DNA of 64,000 nt from Yoonia ponticola (GCF_014199395.1 NZ_JACIJM010000002.1:62001-126000), one strand, 5' to 3'; shown: positions 16,729-26,613, counted from the first letter of the stretch. The notes: generated by a model from the sequence alone, not told the origin. Translations and numbers: made by a program.

Positions 16729-16760
16729 TTAGGTCCACCCTCGCTTGAACTTAAGTCCAG
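16729..16760 (-). promoter_or_regulatory. Putative TauR autoregulatory site
   Basis: Read on the minus strand: CTGGACTTAA (16760-16751) and GTGGACCTAA (16738-16729), a direct repeat with 22-bp register. The first half-site matches the CTGGACYTAA motif reported, as I recall, for R. capsulatus TauR. It ends 11 bases before the tauR ATG, where binding would block expression. Confidence 0.6.
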
Positions 16761-16771
16761 CTAGGTCGCTC

Positions 16772-18250
16772 ATGCCGATTTCCATCGAAACCTTTTTCCT
16801 CGACGCCGATGCAGAAGGCACATTGCAAGCCCGCATCCAGCAAATGGTCGCGCAGGGCATTCTCGCGGGGCGATTTTCACGCGGCGAACGCCTGCCATCA
16901 TCGCGGCGCATGGCTGACCATCTCGGCGTCAGCCGGATCACCGTCACGCTCGCCTACACCGAATTAGTCGCTGACGACTACCTCAGCTCCAAAGGGCGTT
17001 CCGGCTATTTCGTCTCTGAAAACGCCCCCGAACCGCCCGCTTTTCCGGCCCAGCAAGCCTCCAAAAGCACCGTAGATTGGGCCCGCGCGATTGCGCACAA
17101 ACACGCGCCAGCCTTTGTCATGGAACGGCCTGCGGATTGGGCGAGCTACAAATATCCTTTCATCTACGGTCAAACCGATCCGACGCTTTTCGACAACGCC
17201 AACTGGCGGTTGTGTGCGATGCAAGCGCTTGGCAAACGCGATTTCAACGCGATGACCTCGGATTATTATGACCGTGACGACCCTAAACTGATCGAATTTA
17301 TCGCCCGTCAAATCCTGCCGCGTCGCGGTATTTTGGCGAATCCCCAAGAGATTTTGGTCACGATGGGGGCGCAAAACGCGCTTTGGCTCACGGCCCAAGT
17401 CCTGCTGAACGCCCGACGCCGCGCCACGATCGAAGACCCCAGCTACCCCGCGTTGCGCACCATTCTGACGCATTCCAGTTGCCAGCTGAGCGCCGTTGCC
17501 GTGGACAAAGACGGCCTACCGCCCGCCGATATTCCTGATGGTACGGATGTCGTGTTCACCACGCCCAGCCACCAATGTCCGACGGCGGCGACTATGCCGC
17601 TGCACCGCCGTAAAGCTTTGTTAAAAAAGGCAGAAGACGACAATTTTCTGATTGTAGAAGACGATTACGAATTCGAAATGTCGTTTCTCAAAGCCCCGTC
17701 GCCCTCGCTGAAATCGCTCGACCAGAATGGCCGCGTGATCTATGTCGGGTCGTTCTCCAAGTCACTTTTCCCGGGTTTGCGGCTGGGTTATCTGGTCGGT
17801 CCCGCGCCCTTTATCCGCGAGGCTCGCGCGTTGCGTGCCTCTGTCTTGCGCCATCCGCCCGGTCAAATGCAGCGCACCGTCGCTTATTATCTGTCACTTG
17901 GGCATTACGACGCGCTCGTTCGTCGCATGAGCCGCGCTTACAAAGAACGCCGCATCGTGATCGACCAAGCCATTATCGACCACGGATTAACCGTCGCGGG
18001 GCGCGGCACATTTGGCGGCAGTTCGATCTGGATGCAGGCCGCGCCGCACATCAATACCAACGACCTCGCCGCCCAATTGCGCACCAAAGGCGTGCTGATC
18101 GAACCGGGCGCTGCGTTCTTCAGTGGCGACGATCCCCCGCAGAACTTTTTCCGCATCGCCTATTCGTCAATCGCCGCCAGCCGCATTGCCGACGGCATTC
18201 GTCTGATCGCTGAGGCGCTAAAGGCGATGGAAGCGCGTCCAAAATCATAA
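16772..18250 (+). CDS. tauR: MocR-family regulator of taurine genes
   Basis: 492 residues. An N-terminal GntR-type winged helix (about 15-80: GERLPSSRRMADHLGVSRITVTLAY) is fused to a fold-type-I aminotransferase-like domain. The PLP-binding Lys lies in VGSFSKSLFPGLRLGY near residue 330, after the Asp motif VEDDYEFEM. MocR proteins use PLP to sense amines. TauR of Rhodobacter activates taurine genes in response to taurine. ATG 16772 fits the family N-terminus; an upstream TTG at 16745 would run through the putative operator. The gene sits between tpa and xsc, with CTGG-type repeats on both sides. Confidence 0.92.
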   Translation: MPISIETFFLDADAEGTLQARIQQMVAQGILAGRFSRGERLPSSRRMADHLGVSRITVTLAYTELVADDYLSSKGRSGYFVSENAPEPPAFPAQQASKSTVDWARAIAHKHAPAFVMERPADWASYKYPFIYGQTDPTLFDNANWRLCAMQALGKRDFNAMTSDYYDRDDPKLIEFIARQILPRRGILANPQEILVTMGAQNALWLTAQVLLNARRRATIEDPSYPALRTILTHSSCQLSAVAVDKDGLPPADIPDGTDVVFTTPSHQCPTAATMPLHRRKALLKKAEDDNFLIVEDDYEFEMSFLKAPSPSLKSLDQNGRVIYVGSFSKSLFPGLRLGYLVGPAPFIREARALRASVLRHPPGQMQRTVAYYLSLGHYDALVRRMSRAYKERRIVIDQAIIDHGLTVAGRGTFGGSSIWMQAAPHINTNDLAAQLRTKGVLIEPGAAFFSGDDPPQNFFRIAYSSIAASRIADGIRLIAEALKAMEARPKS

Positions 18251-18251
18251 T

Positions 18252-18284
18252 CTGGCACTAAGATGCCTGAACAACTGGCCCTAA
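18252..18284 (+). promoter_or_regulatory. Putative TauR site upstream of xsc
   Basis: CTGGCACTAA at 18252-18261 and CTGGCCCTAA at 18275-18284, a direct repeat with 23 bp between starts, 1 base after the tauR stop and 86 bases before xsc. Its half-sites and spacing agree with those before tauR and tpa. Confidence 0.6.
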
Positions 18285-18370
18285 CCGAACCCTTGACCAA
18301 TTCTTAGTGTCAAATCAAAACCAGCGGGGCCGTAACGCCACGCCTGTCACACTGTCTGGAGAGATTTCCC

Positions 18371-20143
18371 ATGAAAATGACGACCGAAGAAGCCTTCGTC
18401 AAAACGCTGCAAGCGCACGGCATTCGCCACGCTTTTGGGATCATCGGCTCTGCCATGATGCCGATTTCTGACATCTTTCCTGCCGCTGGCATCACGTTCT
18501 GGGACTGCGCCCATGAAATGACTGCGGGCATGATGGCTGACGGCTACACCCGTGCGACGGGTGAAATGTCGATGATGATCGCGCAAAACGGTCCGGGCAT
18601 CACCAACTTTGTGACCTCTGTGAAGACCGCATATTGGAACCATACCCCTTGTTTGCTGGTCACACCGCAGGCCGCGAATAAAACCATCGGTCAAGGTGGT
18701 TTCCAAGAGATGGAGCAGATGAACCTGTTCAAAGATTGCGTCGCCTACCAAGAAGAAGTCCGCGATCCGACCCGCATTTGCGAAGTTCTGGCCCGTGTGA
18801 TTGCCAAGGCAAAACGCCTGTCCGGCCCTGCCCAGATTAACGTCCCACGCGATTTCTGGACCCAAATCGTCGACATCGAGATCCCAGAACCAGTCGAATT
18901 CGAAGTATCCCCCGGCGGTACAGAGTCCATCGCAAAAGCGGCAGAATTGCTGTCCACCGCGAAATTCCCAGTGATCTTGAACGGCGCGGGCGTTGTTCTG
19001 GCGGCTGGCGGGATCGAGGCGTCTCGTGTGCTCGCCGAGAAACTGGATGCGCCTGTTTGCGTGGGCTATCAACACAACGATGCGTTCCCCGGCAATCATC
19101 CGCTATTCGCGGGGCCTTTGGGCTACAACGGCTCTAAGGCTGGCATGGAATTGATCGCAAAGGCCGACGTCGTGCTGGCGCTTGGCACACGGTTGAACCC
19201 GTTCTCGACATTGCCCGGCTATGGCATTGATTACTGGCCGACCGAGGCGAAAATCATTCAAGTTGACATCAACCCCGACCGCATTGGCCTGACCAAAAAG
19301 ATCACCGTGGGGATCGTGGGCGACGCTGCAAAAGTCGCCACCGCATTGGCGGAACAGCTGGCTGATACGGCTGGCGACGCTGGCCGTGCGGACCGTACAG
19401 CCCTGATCGCACAGACAAAATCGTCGTGGGCGCAAGAGCTGACATCGCTGGATCACGAAGAAGACGATCCAGGCACCGACTGGAATGACCGCGCCCGCAA
19501 AGCGCGTCCTGACTGGATGTCACCGCGCATGGCGTGGCGTGCGATCCAATCTGCGATGCCAGAAGATGCGATTATTTCGTCCGACATTGGCAACAACTGC
19601 GCTATCGGCAACGCATATCCGTCGTTCCCTAAAGGCCGCAAATATCTGGCACCGGGCCTGTTTGGTCCCTGCGGTTACGGCCTGCCGTCGATCATCGGCG
19701 CAAAAATCGGCCAGCGCGACACGCCTGTGATCGGCTTTGCTGGCGACGGCGCGTTCGGGATTTCGGTCAACGAATTAACCGCGATTGGCCGCGACGAATG
19801 GCCAGCGATCACGCAGATCGTGTTCCGCAACTACCAATGGGGCGCGGAAAAGCGGAACTCTACCTTGTGGTTCGACGATAACTTTGTCGGCACAGAACTG
19901 GACATGAAGGTCTCCTACGCGGGCATCGCCCAAGCGTGCGGCCTGAAAGGTGTACAGGTCAAAACGATGGACGAACTGACCACCGCTTTGAACACAGCGA
20001 TTGTCGATCAGATGGAAAACAACACAACTACCCTGATCGAAGTCATCCTGAACCAAGAACTTGGTGAACCGTTCCGTCGTGACGCGATGAAGAAACCCGT
20101 CAAAGTGGCAGGCATCGACGCCGCTGACATGGCAGCAGACTAG
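18371..20143 (+). CDS. xsc: Sulfoacetaldehyde acetyltransferase
   Basis: 590 residues, a thiamine-diphosphate enzyme of the acetolactate-synthase superfamily. The cofactor motif GDGAFG...N is at about 458-485 (GDGAFGISVNELTAIGRDEW, then NYQWGAEKRN). The N-terminal half-domain has the catalytic Glu in CAHEMTAGMMADGY. Xsc cleaves sulfoacetaldehyde with phosphate to acetyl phosphate and sulfite. The end is typical of Xsc (GEPFRRDAMKKPVK). The start ATG 18371 is preceded by a GGAGAG-like site. It leads a block xsc-tauE-pta-ackA with near-zero spacing, which covers the fates of both products. Confidence 0.96.
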   Translation: MKMTTEEAFVKTLQAHGIRHAFGIIGSAMMPISDIFPAAGITFWDCAHEMTAGMMADGYTRATGEMSMMIAQNGPGITNFVTSVKTAYWNHTPCLLVTPQAANKTIGQGGFQEMEQMNLFKDCVAYQEEVRDPTRICEVLARVIAKAKRLSGPAQINVPRDFWTQIVDIEIPEPVEFEVSPGGTESIAKAAELLSTAKFPVILNGAGVVLAAGGIEASRVLAEKLDAPVCVGYQHNDAFPGNHPLFAGPLGYNGSKAGMELIAKADVVLALGTRLNPFSTLPGYGIDYWPTEAKIIQVDINPDRIGLTKKITVGIVGDAAKVATALAEQLADTAGDAGRADRTALIAQTKSSWAQELTSLDHEEDDPGTDWNDRARKARPDWMSPRMAWRAIQSAMPEDAIISSDIGNNCAIGNAYPSFPKGRKYLAPGLFGPCGYGLPSIIGAKIGQRDTPVIGFAGDGAFGISVNELTAIGRDEWPAITQIVFRNYQWGAEKRNSTLWFDDNFVGTELDMKVSYAGIAQACGLKGVQVKTMDELTTALNTAIVDQMENNTTTLIEVILNQELGEPFRRDAMKKPVKVAGIDAADMAAD

Positions 20144-20144
20144 T

Positions 20145-20885
20145 TTGCTGTTTGACCTTAGCCTCTGGCAAATATCCGTCCTCAGCATTGCATTGCTGGG
20201 GGCGGCTTATGTCCGAGGCTATTCGGGTTTTGGTTTTTCGGCTATTTTCATCGCTTTTGCGGCGCTCATCACCAACCCGCTTCCCCTTATTCCCGTGGTT
20301 TTTACCTGCGAAATCTTGATGACAGCGCTGCAAGCACGCGGCATCCGCAATCACGTCGATTGGCGACGTGTGGGCGCATTGTTGTTGGGGGCCGCTGTCG
20401 CATTGCCCTTTGCAATCGGCGTCATTCTCTCGGTGGGCGATCAAACCGCGCGACTGATCGTGTCGGGGATCGTGTTTACCATGTCACTTGTTTTGCTCAG
20501 CGGTTGGACGATCAATCGCCGCATTCCGTTGGCAGGGTTCACGGGTGTGGGTGTGATTTCAGGCATGTGCAACGCGGCCGGCATCGGCGGGCTACCAGTT
20601 GCTGCGTTCCTGACCGCGCAACCGATTGCCGCCGCAACATTCCGCGCCACGATGATCGTCTATCTGACCGGCCTCGACCTAATTACCCTGCCGCTGATGT
20701 GGCACGGCGGATTGGTCACGCAGGACACGATCATCGCCGCCGGTTTTGCATTTCCGCTGCTGGCCTTGGGTGTTTGGCTGGGCGGGCGTCAGTTTCTCGC
20801 CACCACCCCCAAGACATTTCGAAAGTTTGCCGTCATGCTCTTGTTAACCCTAGCATCGCTAGGGCTGTTTCGTGCTTTGATATGA
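20145..20885 (+). CDS. tauE: TauE/SafE-family sulfite/sulfonate exporter
   Basis: 246 residues with about eight hydrophobic helices and the TauE/SafE repeat signatures (GYSGFGFSAIF near 25-35, and GMCNAAGIGGLP near 145). It starts with TTG one base after the xsc stop, so translation is probably coupled. TauE-type proteins in sulfonate clusters are taken to export sulfite released by Xsc. This would give the cell an outlet in parallel with SoeABC. Direction and substrate are inferred from family and context. Confidence 0.85.
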   Translation: MLFDLSLWQISVLSIALLGAAYVRGYSGFGFSAIFIAFAALITNPLPLIPVVFTCEILMTALQARGIRNHVDWRRVGALLLGAAVALPFAIGVILSVGDQTARLIVSGIVFTMSLVLLSGWTINRRIPLAGFTGVGVISGMCNAAGIGGLPVAAFLTAQPIAAATFRATMIVYLTGLDLITLPLMWHGGLVTQDTIIAAGFAFPLLALGVWLGGRQFLATTPKTFRKFAVMLLLTLASLGLFRALI

Positions 20886-20892
20886 GGTCCTT

Positions 20893-21828
20893 ATGACATC
20901 ACCATTTGTTTCCCCCCACGCGGCCACCTGCCCGCAAAACTTGATTGATCTCGCGAATACATTTGCGACACCGCGCGTGGCGATTGCTTGCGCGGGGGCG
21001 CCATTGCCGATGCAGGCCGCGAAAAAATCCGTTGAAATGGACATTATGATCCCCGTTTTCGTCGGCAAAGCGGACCTGATCCGCGCCGAAGCCGCCAAGC
21101 TGGACTGGGACATTTCCGGCTACGCGCTGCACGATACGGACACCGAAGAAGACGCAGGCCGCATCGCCGCCGCGATCTGCGGGGCGGGTGATGCGGACGT
21201 GCTGATGAAGGGTGACATCAAAAGCAACGTGTTTCTTAGCGGGGCGTTGCGCAAGGAATCCGGTCTGCGCACGGATCAACGGCTTGTTCATATTTTCCAC
21301 ATCAGCCCACCGGGTGGCGGCAAGCCGATGCTGATCTCGGATGCTGCCGTGAACGTGACGCCCGATTTGGCGGTGCGCAAAATCGCGATGCGACGTGTTG
21401 CTGATCTGTTGCAAATGCTTGGCACCGAACGGCCGAAAATCGCCATTCTGTCCGCCAGCGAAAAACCGATCCCCGCTGTGCCGTCGTCAATGGATGCCCG
21501 CGCTTTGGCCGATTGGGCCGTCGAGAATATGCCCGACGCCGACGTGTCCGGCCCGCTTGCGCTGGACCTGATCCTGTCGTCGGAATCCGCCGCAATCAAA
21601 CACCTGACCGACGATCCCGTCGCGGGTCGCGCCGATGCGATCATCGTGCCGGACGTGATTTCCGGTAACGCAATCTTTAAGGCTTTCGTTTACCTTGCGG
21701 GCGGCTGTGCGGCGGGCATCGTATCGGGGGCCAAAGTCCCGCTATTGCTGACCTCGCGCGCTGATCCTGTCGCCGCGCGTCTCGCGTCGGTTGCCTTGGC
21801 GAATATCACCTGTGGGTTGCCGAAATGA
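20893..21828 (+). CDS. pta: Phosphate acetyltransferase
   Basis: 311 residues of the short, single-domain phosphotransacetylase type. The conserved blocks MKGDIKSNVFLSGALR, ISDAAVNVTPDL and the C-terminal ADAIIVPDVISGNAIFKA are readable. It converts acetyl phosphate from Xsc plus CoA to acetyl-CoA for assimilation. The start lies 7 bases after tauE. The stop overlaps the ackA start (ATGA). Confidence 0.93.
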   Translation: MTSPFVSPHAATCPQNLIDLANTFATPRVAIACAGAPLPMQAAKKSVEMDIMIPVFVGKADLIRAEAAKLDWDISGYALHDTDTEEDAGRIAAAICGAGDADVLMKGDIKSNVFLSGALRKESGLRTDQRLVHIFHISPPGGGKPMLISDAAVNVTPDLAVRKIAMRRVADLLQMLGTERPKIAILSASEKPIPAVPSSMDARALADWAVENMPDADVSGPLALDLILSSESAAIKHLTDDPVAGRADAIIVPDVISGNAIFKAFVYLAGGCAAGIVSGAKVPLLLTSRADPVAARLASVALANITCGLPK

Positions 21829-22886
21829 TCCTTGTTGTGAATGCAGGGTCGTCGTCACTGAAAGTCGCGCTGTTCGACCGTGATCTGAACCAGATCACCA
21901 GCGGTATTGTCCGTGAAATCAGCGGCGAAAGCAGTCTGCAGCTGGGTGATGTGCAACGCGACGAACCGATTGCGGATCACACCGCGGCGTTAACGCAAAT
22001 CCTCGCACTGCTCGCCGATCTTGGCCATACCGTCGACGACCTGACCGCCGCCGCCCACCGCGTCGTGCATGGCGGTGCGACAATGACGACGCCAGTGCGG
22101 CTGGACGCTGACAAAATCGCCGAGATCAAAACCTGCATCCCCTTGGCCCCATTACATAATCCCGCAAACCTGTCCGCGATTCATGCTTTGGCAAAAATCG
22201 CCCCCAAGCTCACGCAATTCGCGAGCTTCGACACCGCATTCCACGCCACAAACCCCGACGTCGCGACGCGCTACGCGATCTCAGAAATCCAACATAGCGC
22301 AGGCATCAGGCGCTACGGTTTTCACGGGTTGTCCTACGCGAACATGGTCGCAGAATTCGGCGACGCGCTGCCGTCGCGATTGCTGGCACTTCACCTCGGC
22401 AACGGCGCATCGCTCTGCGCGATCAAAGACGGTAAATCTGTCGCGACATCCATGGGATATTCGCCTCTTTCGGGCCTGACGATGGGCACAAGATCGGGCG
22501 ATATCGACGGGGCTGCGGTCCTGCGCATTTCCGACGCGATAGGCGAAGACGCGACCGACCGGATGCTGAACGAAAACTCGGGGCTCAAGGCGCTTGCGGG
22601 CGCGAGCAACATGAAAACACTGCTGGACCGCGACGACGATGCGGCCAAATTCGCGGTTGACCATTTCTGCTATTGGGCAGCCCGCCACGCGGGATCAGCG
22701 ATCGTCGCAATGGGCGGCGTCGACGCCGTGGCCTTCACGGGCGGCATCGGCGAAAACGCAGCCCCAATCCGCGACCGGATCATGGCGCATCTGTCCTGCT
22801 TTGGCACGCCAGACGTGCATGTGATCGCCGCCGAAGAAGAAAAAGCAATCGCACGCGACGCATTATCCGTGATGGCGCAGGCGTGA
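21825..22886 (+). CDS. ackA: Acetate kinase
   Basis: 353 residues, clearly shorter than the usual ~400. Both family signatures are present: the N-terminal VNAGSSSLKVALFD and the central GFHGLSYANMV, and also MGTRSGDIDGA and AFTGGIGENA near the C-terminus. The catalytic core therefore looks intact and the shortening is spread over loops. It makes ATP and acetate from acetyl phosphate. Overlapping pta by 4 bases, it gives the taurine pathway a second, energy-yielding outlet next to acetyl-CoA formation. Confidence 0.9.
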   Translation: MILVVNAGSSSLKVALFDRDLNQITSGIVREISGESSLQLGDVQRDEPIADHTAALTQILALLADLGHTVDDLTAAAHRVVHGGATMTTPVRLDADKIAEIKTCIPLAPLHNPANLSAIHALAKIAPKLTQFASFDTAFHATNPDVATRYAISEIQHSAGIRRYGFHGLSYANMVAEFGDALPSRLLALHLGNGASLCAIKDGKSVATSMGYSPLSGLTMGTRSGDIDGAAVLRISDAIGEDATDRMLNENSGLKALAGASNMKTLLDRDDDAAKFAVDHFCYWAARHAGSAIVAMGGVDAVAFTGGIGENAAPIRDRIMAHLSCFGTPDVHVIAAEEEKAIARDALSVMAQA

Positions 22887-22934
22887 TGGACTTGATTGAA
22901 CGAAAATGCTGACGTGACCTAAAGGGAGGCCCGC

Positions 22935-25760
22935 ATGACGCACCACCAGCCAGATCTCGACACTTCGCCAAAAGTGTCCGACGAGATCCGCAAGACGACC
23001 TGTTACATGTGCGCCTGCCGCTGTGGCATTAACGTTCATATGAAGGAAGGAAAGGTCGCCTATATCGAAGGCAACCGCGACCATCCCGTGAACAAAGGTG
23101 TGCTTTGCGCCAAGGGCTCTGCTGGCATCATGCAGCATAACGCGCCGTCGCGCCTGCGCGCGCCGCTAAAGCGTGTTGGCGAACGTGGGTCCGGCGAATT
23201 CGAAGAAATATCATGGGACGAGGCGCTGGCGATTGCCAAAGGGCATCTGGAACCGATCCGCAACGAAGCCCCTGAAAAATTGGCGTTTTTTACGGGTCGC
23301 GATCAGTCACAATCCTTCACAGGCTTTTGGGCGCAGGCTTACGGCACACCCAACTTTGCAGCCCACGGGGGCTTCTGTTCCGTCAACATGGCCGCCGCTG
23401 GCATCTATACAATGGGCGGCGCGTTCTGGGAATTTGGACAACCGGATTGGGACCTGACCAAGATGGTGATGATCTTTGGTGTCGCCGAAGATCACGACAG
23501 CAACCCGATCAAAATGGGCATTGGACGGGCGAAAAACAACGGCGCAAAAATCATCGGTGTTAACCCTATTCGGACAGGCTACAACGCGGTTGCCGACGAA
23601 TGGGTGGGGATCACACCGGGCACCGACGGGCTGTACATCCTGTCGATGATCCATTGTCTGATGAAGGCGGGTAAAGTCGATCTGGAGTACCTCGCCCGCT
23701 TTACCAATGCCTCGGTTTTGGTGAACGAAGACCCCAACAGCGATGATCGCGGGCTGTTTTTGAAAGACAGCGACGGTCAACCGCAGGTGGTAGATCGCAA
23801 CACGGGCGAATTGGCCCCATGGAACGGAAAAGGCGTCGAACCCGACCTGTCCGGCACCTACACAAACGCTGGCGTGACGCACCGCCCGGTGTTCCATTTA
23901 ATGGCCGAGAAATACCTGTCAGACGAATATGCGCCTGAAAATGTCGCCGAACGAACAGGCATTCCCGCCGAGAAAATCCGCGCAATGGCGGCCGAACTCG
24001 CCCGCGTTGCGTTTGACGAAGAGATCACGCTCGATCGTGAATGGACCGATTTTCGTGGCAAGAAACATGCGAAAATGGTCGGGCGTCCGGTGTCATTTCA
24101 CGCGATGCGCGGCATCTCTGCGCATTCGAACGGCTTCCAAACGTGCCGCGCGTTGCATGTGCTGCAAATCTTGCTCGGCACGGTCGAAACCCCCGGCGGG
24201 ATGCGGTTCAAACCGCCCTACCCGAAACCCGCGACCGCGCACCCGAAACCGCACGGCAAGGTCACGGTTGGCGAGCCTCTCGACGGTCCGCACCTTGGGT
24301 ATGTGCAGGGTCCCGACGATCTGCTGCTGCAAGATGACGGCACGCCGACCCGCATCGATAAAGCCTATTCGTGGGACAATCCGATGTCCGCGCATGGGCT
24401 GATGCACATGGTCATCTCGAACGCTCATGCGGGTGTGCCGTATAAAATTGACACTTTGTTCATGTATATGGCGAACATGGCGTGGAATTCGTCGATGAAC
24501 ACGTCTGGCGTCATGAAAATGCTGACGGACAAGAATCCCGACGGCAGTTATGTGATCCCGAACATCATCTATTCCGACGCTTACTCGTCTGAAATGGTGG
24601 CCTATGCTGACCTGATTTTACCCGACACGACGTACCTTGAACGGCACGATTGTATCTCGCTGCTCGACCGCCCGATCTGCGAAGCGGACGCGGTGGCCGA
24701 CGCAATTCGCTGGCCTGTGGTTGAACCCGACCGCGACGTGCGTGGCTTTCAATCGGTGCTGTGCGAACTTGGTGCGATGCTCAATATGCCCGGTTTTGTG
24801 AACGAAGACGGCAGCCAGAAATACGCGGATTACGGCGACTACATCACCAACCACATCAGGCGTCCCGGCGTTGGTCCGCTGGCTGGTTTCCGCAACAAAG
24901 ACGGCTCTGGTGGCGGGCGCGGCGACGTGAATCCTGACCAGTTGCAGGCCTACATCGACAACGGCGGCTTCTGGATCGAACACGTGCCAGCAGGGGCCGC
25001 ATATTTCAAACCCTTCAACACAGCCTACCAAAATTGGGCGGTTGAAAAGGGGTTTTATGATGCAGTGCAGCCCTACATTTTCCAACTCTACGTCGAACCA
25101 ATGCGCAAATTCCAACTTGCCGCTGAAGGCATCGGCGACAGGCAACCGCCTGAACATCTACGTCAACGGATCAAGCAAACCATGGACCCGTTGCCAATCT
25201 GGTATGCGCCATTTGAAGACGGCCACGTGGACACCGACAAATACCCCGTTCACGCGCTGACGCAGCGCCCTATGGCAATGTACCATTCTTGGGGGACGCA
25301 AAACGCTTGGTTACGTCAAATTCACGGACACAATCCGCTGTACGTGCCGACCAAGATTTGGAACGCAAACAACTTTAAAGAAGGCGATTGGGCAAAGGTC
25401 GAATCCGCCCATGGTGCCATCGTTGTGCCTGTCGCCCATCAGGCCAGCTTAAACGAAAACACTATCTGGACATGGAACGCCATCGGCAAACGCAAGGGCG
25501 CGTGGGCGCTGGACGAAAAGGCGCCGGAAGCCACCAAAGGATTCCTGATGAACCACCTGATCCACGAACTGCTCCCGCCCAAAGGCGACGGGCTGCGGTG
25601 GGCCAATTCCGACCCGATCACGGGCCAAGCCGCGTGGTTCGATCTGCGTGTGAAAATCAGTAAATCCGACACGCCGAACGAGGCCCAGCCAACGATCCCG
25701 CCGATCAAATCACCCATCGGCAAAGGGCCAAGCAAGCTGGCATGGAAGGTAGGAAAATGA
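22935..25760 (+). CDS. soeA: Sulfite dehydrogenase (quinone) molybdopterin subunit SoeA
   Basis: 941 residues of the DMSO-reductase molybdoenzyme family. The N-terminal [4Fe-4S] ligands are C23, C26, C30 and C58 (TCYMCACRCG ... VLCAKG). There is no twin-arginine signal, as expected for the cytoplasmic SoeABC complex and unlike periplasmic Psr/Phs enzymes. With SoeB and SoeC it oxidises sulfite to sulfate and passes electrons to quinone. Position after xsc-tauE-pta-ackA supports sulfite as substrate. AGGGAGG precedes the ATG. Alternative: another CISM enzyme, judged less likely from the context. Confidence 0.88.
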   Translation: MTHHQPDLDTSPKVSDEIRKTTCYMCACRCGINVHMKEGKVAYIEGNRDHPVNKGVLCAKGSAGIMQHNAPSRLRAPLKRVGERGSGEFEEISWDEALAIAKGHLEPIRNEAPEKLAFFTGRDQSQSFTGFWAQAYGTPNFAAHGGFCSVNMAAAGIYTMGGAFWEFGQPDWDLTKMVMIFGVAEDHDSNPIKMGIGRAKNNGAKIIGVNPIRTGYNAVADEWVGITPGTDGLYILSMIHCLMKAGKVDLEYLARFTNASVLVNEDPNSDDRGLFLKDSDGQPQVVDRNTGELAPWNGKGVEPDLSGTYTNAGVTHRPVFHLMAEKYLSDEYAPENVAERTGIPAEKIRAMAAELARVAFDEEITLDREWTDFRGKKHAKMVGRPVSFHAMRGISAHSNGFQTCRALHVLQILLGTVETPGGMRFKPPYPKPATAHPKPHGKVTVGEPLDGPHLGYVQGPDDLLLQDDGTPTRIDKAYSWDNPMSAHGLMHMVISNAHAGVPYKIDTLFMYMANMAWNSSMNTSGVMKMLTDKNPDGSYVIPNIIYSDAYSSEMVAYADLILPDTTYLERHDCISLLDRPICEADAVADAIRWPVVEPDRDVRGFQSVLCELGAMLNMPGFVNEDGSQKYADYGDYITNHIRRPGVGPLAGFRNKDGSGGGRGDVNPDQLQAYIDNGGFWIEHVPAGAAYFKPFNTAYQNWAVEKGFYDAVQPYIFQLYVEPMRKFQLAAEGIGDRQPPEHLRQRIKQTMDPLPIWYAPFEDGHVDTDKYPVHALTQRPMAMYHSWGTQNAWLRQIHGHNPLYVPTKIWNANNFKEGDWAKVESAHGAIVVPVAHQASLNENTIWTWNAIGKRKGAWALDEKAPEATKGFLMNHLIHELLPPKGDGLRWANSDPITGQAAWFDLRVKISKSDTPNEAQPTIPPIKSPIGKGPSKLAWKVGK

Positions 25761-25767
25761 CCCCTAA

Positions 25768-25789
25768 CTTCATTTCGCCGCATAAACTC
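25768..25789 (+). repeat. Dispersed repeat B, copy 2 (diverged), between soeA and soeB
   Basis: CTTCATTTCGCC followed by GCATAAACTC. The first 12 bases are identical to the other copies and the rest is partly conserved. It begins 8 bases after the soeA stop. Confidence 0.5.
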
Positions 25790-25833
25790 CCGCCGGAGGC
25801 ATCCCGCATTCTCGTCCTTTCAGGAGGCCAATC

Positions 25834-26613
25834 ATGACCACCCTCCCTACCTCCACGCAGAAAAAACTCGGGCTTGTGATCGACCTTGATACCTGTGTCG
25901 GCTGCCACGCTTGCGTAATTTCCTGCAAAGGCTGGAACACCGAAAACTATGGCGCGCCGCTGTCGGACCAAGACCCCTATGGCGCAAATCCGACGGGTAC
26001 ATTTCTGAACCGCGTTCATTCCTACGAGGTCCAGCCGCCTAATTTAAAAGATGGCGCACAACCCGCCGCACAATTGATCCATTTCCCCAAATCCTGCCTG
26101 CACTGTGACGACGCGCCCTGCGTCACGGTTTGCCCAACTGGCGCAAGTTACAAACGCAGCGAAGACGGCATCGTTTTGGTGAATGAGCAAGACTGCATCG
26201 GCTGCGGATTATGCGCGTGGGCCTGCCCATACGGCGCGCGCGAGCTAGATGCTGACGCAGGTGTCATGAAAAAATGCACCCTCTGCGTGGACCGGATTTA
26301 CAACGAAAACCTACCCGAAGAAGACCGCCAACCCGCCTGCGTGCGCACCTGTCCATCCAATGCGCGGCACTTTGGCGACTTTGCCGATCCGGAATCCAAC
26401 GTCTCGATCCTGACCCGCGAACGTGGTGGCTTCGATCTGATGCCGGAACAAGGCACCAAGCCCGTGAACAAATATCTGCCGCCACGCCCCAAAGACGTAG
26501 CGCCCGAATTTGACGTGCTTGCCCCTTACCTTGAACCGATTGCGGCGGACGCAAAAGGTTTTGTCGGCTGGCTCGACAAGGCGCTGAATGCTCTGCCCGG
26601 AGGAGTAAATTAA
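25834..26613 (+). CDS. soeB: Sulfite dehydrogenase iron-sulfur subunit SoeB
   Basis: 259 residues with four ferredoxin-type Cys groups: CVGCHACVISC near residue 23, CLHCDDAPCVTVC near 88, CIGCGLCAWAC near 126, and CTLCVDRI...PACVRTC near 147-172. This is the electron-transfer subunit of complex-iron-sulfur molybdoenzymes, wiring SoeA to the membrane subunit. CAGGAGG lies 7 bases before ATG. The stop overlaps the soeC start by one base (TAATG). Confidence 0.9.
   Translation: MTTLPTSTQKKLGLVIDLDTCVGCHACVISCKGWNTENYGAPLSDQDPYGANPTGTFLNRVHSYEVQPPNLKDGAQPAAQLIHFPKSCLHCDDAPCVTVCPTGASYKRSEDGIVLVNEQDCIGCGLCAWACPYGARELDADAGVMKKCTLCVDRIYNENLPEEDRQPACVRTCPSNARHFGDFADPESNVSILTRERGGFDLMPEQGTKPVNKYLPPRPKDVAPEFDVLAPYLEPIAADAKGFVGWLDKALNALPGGVN

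Noticed and set aside
21825-22886. Truncated, inactive acetate kinase
   Set aside because: At 353 residues it is short, but both family signatures and the C-terminal GGIGENA motif are intact, so it is called a functional gene.
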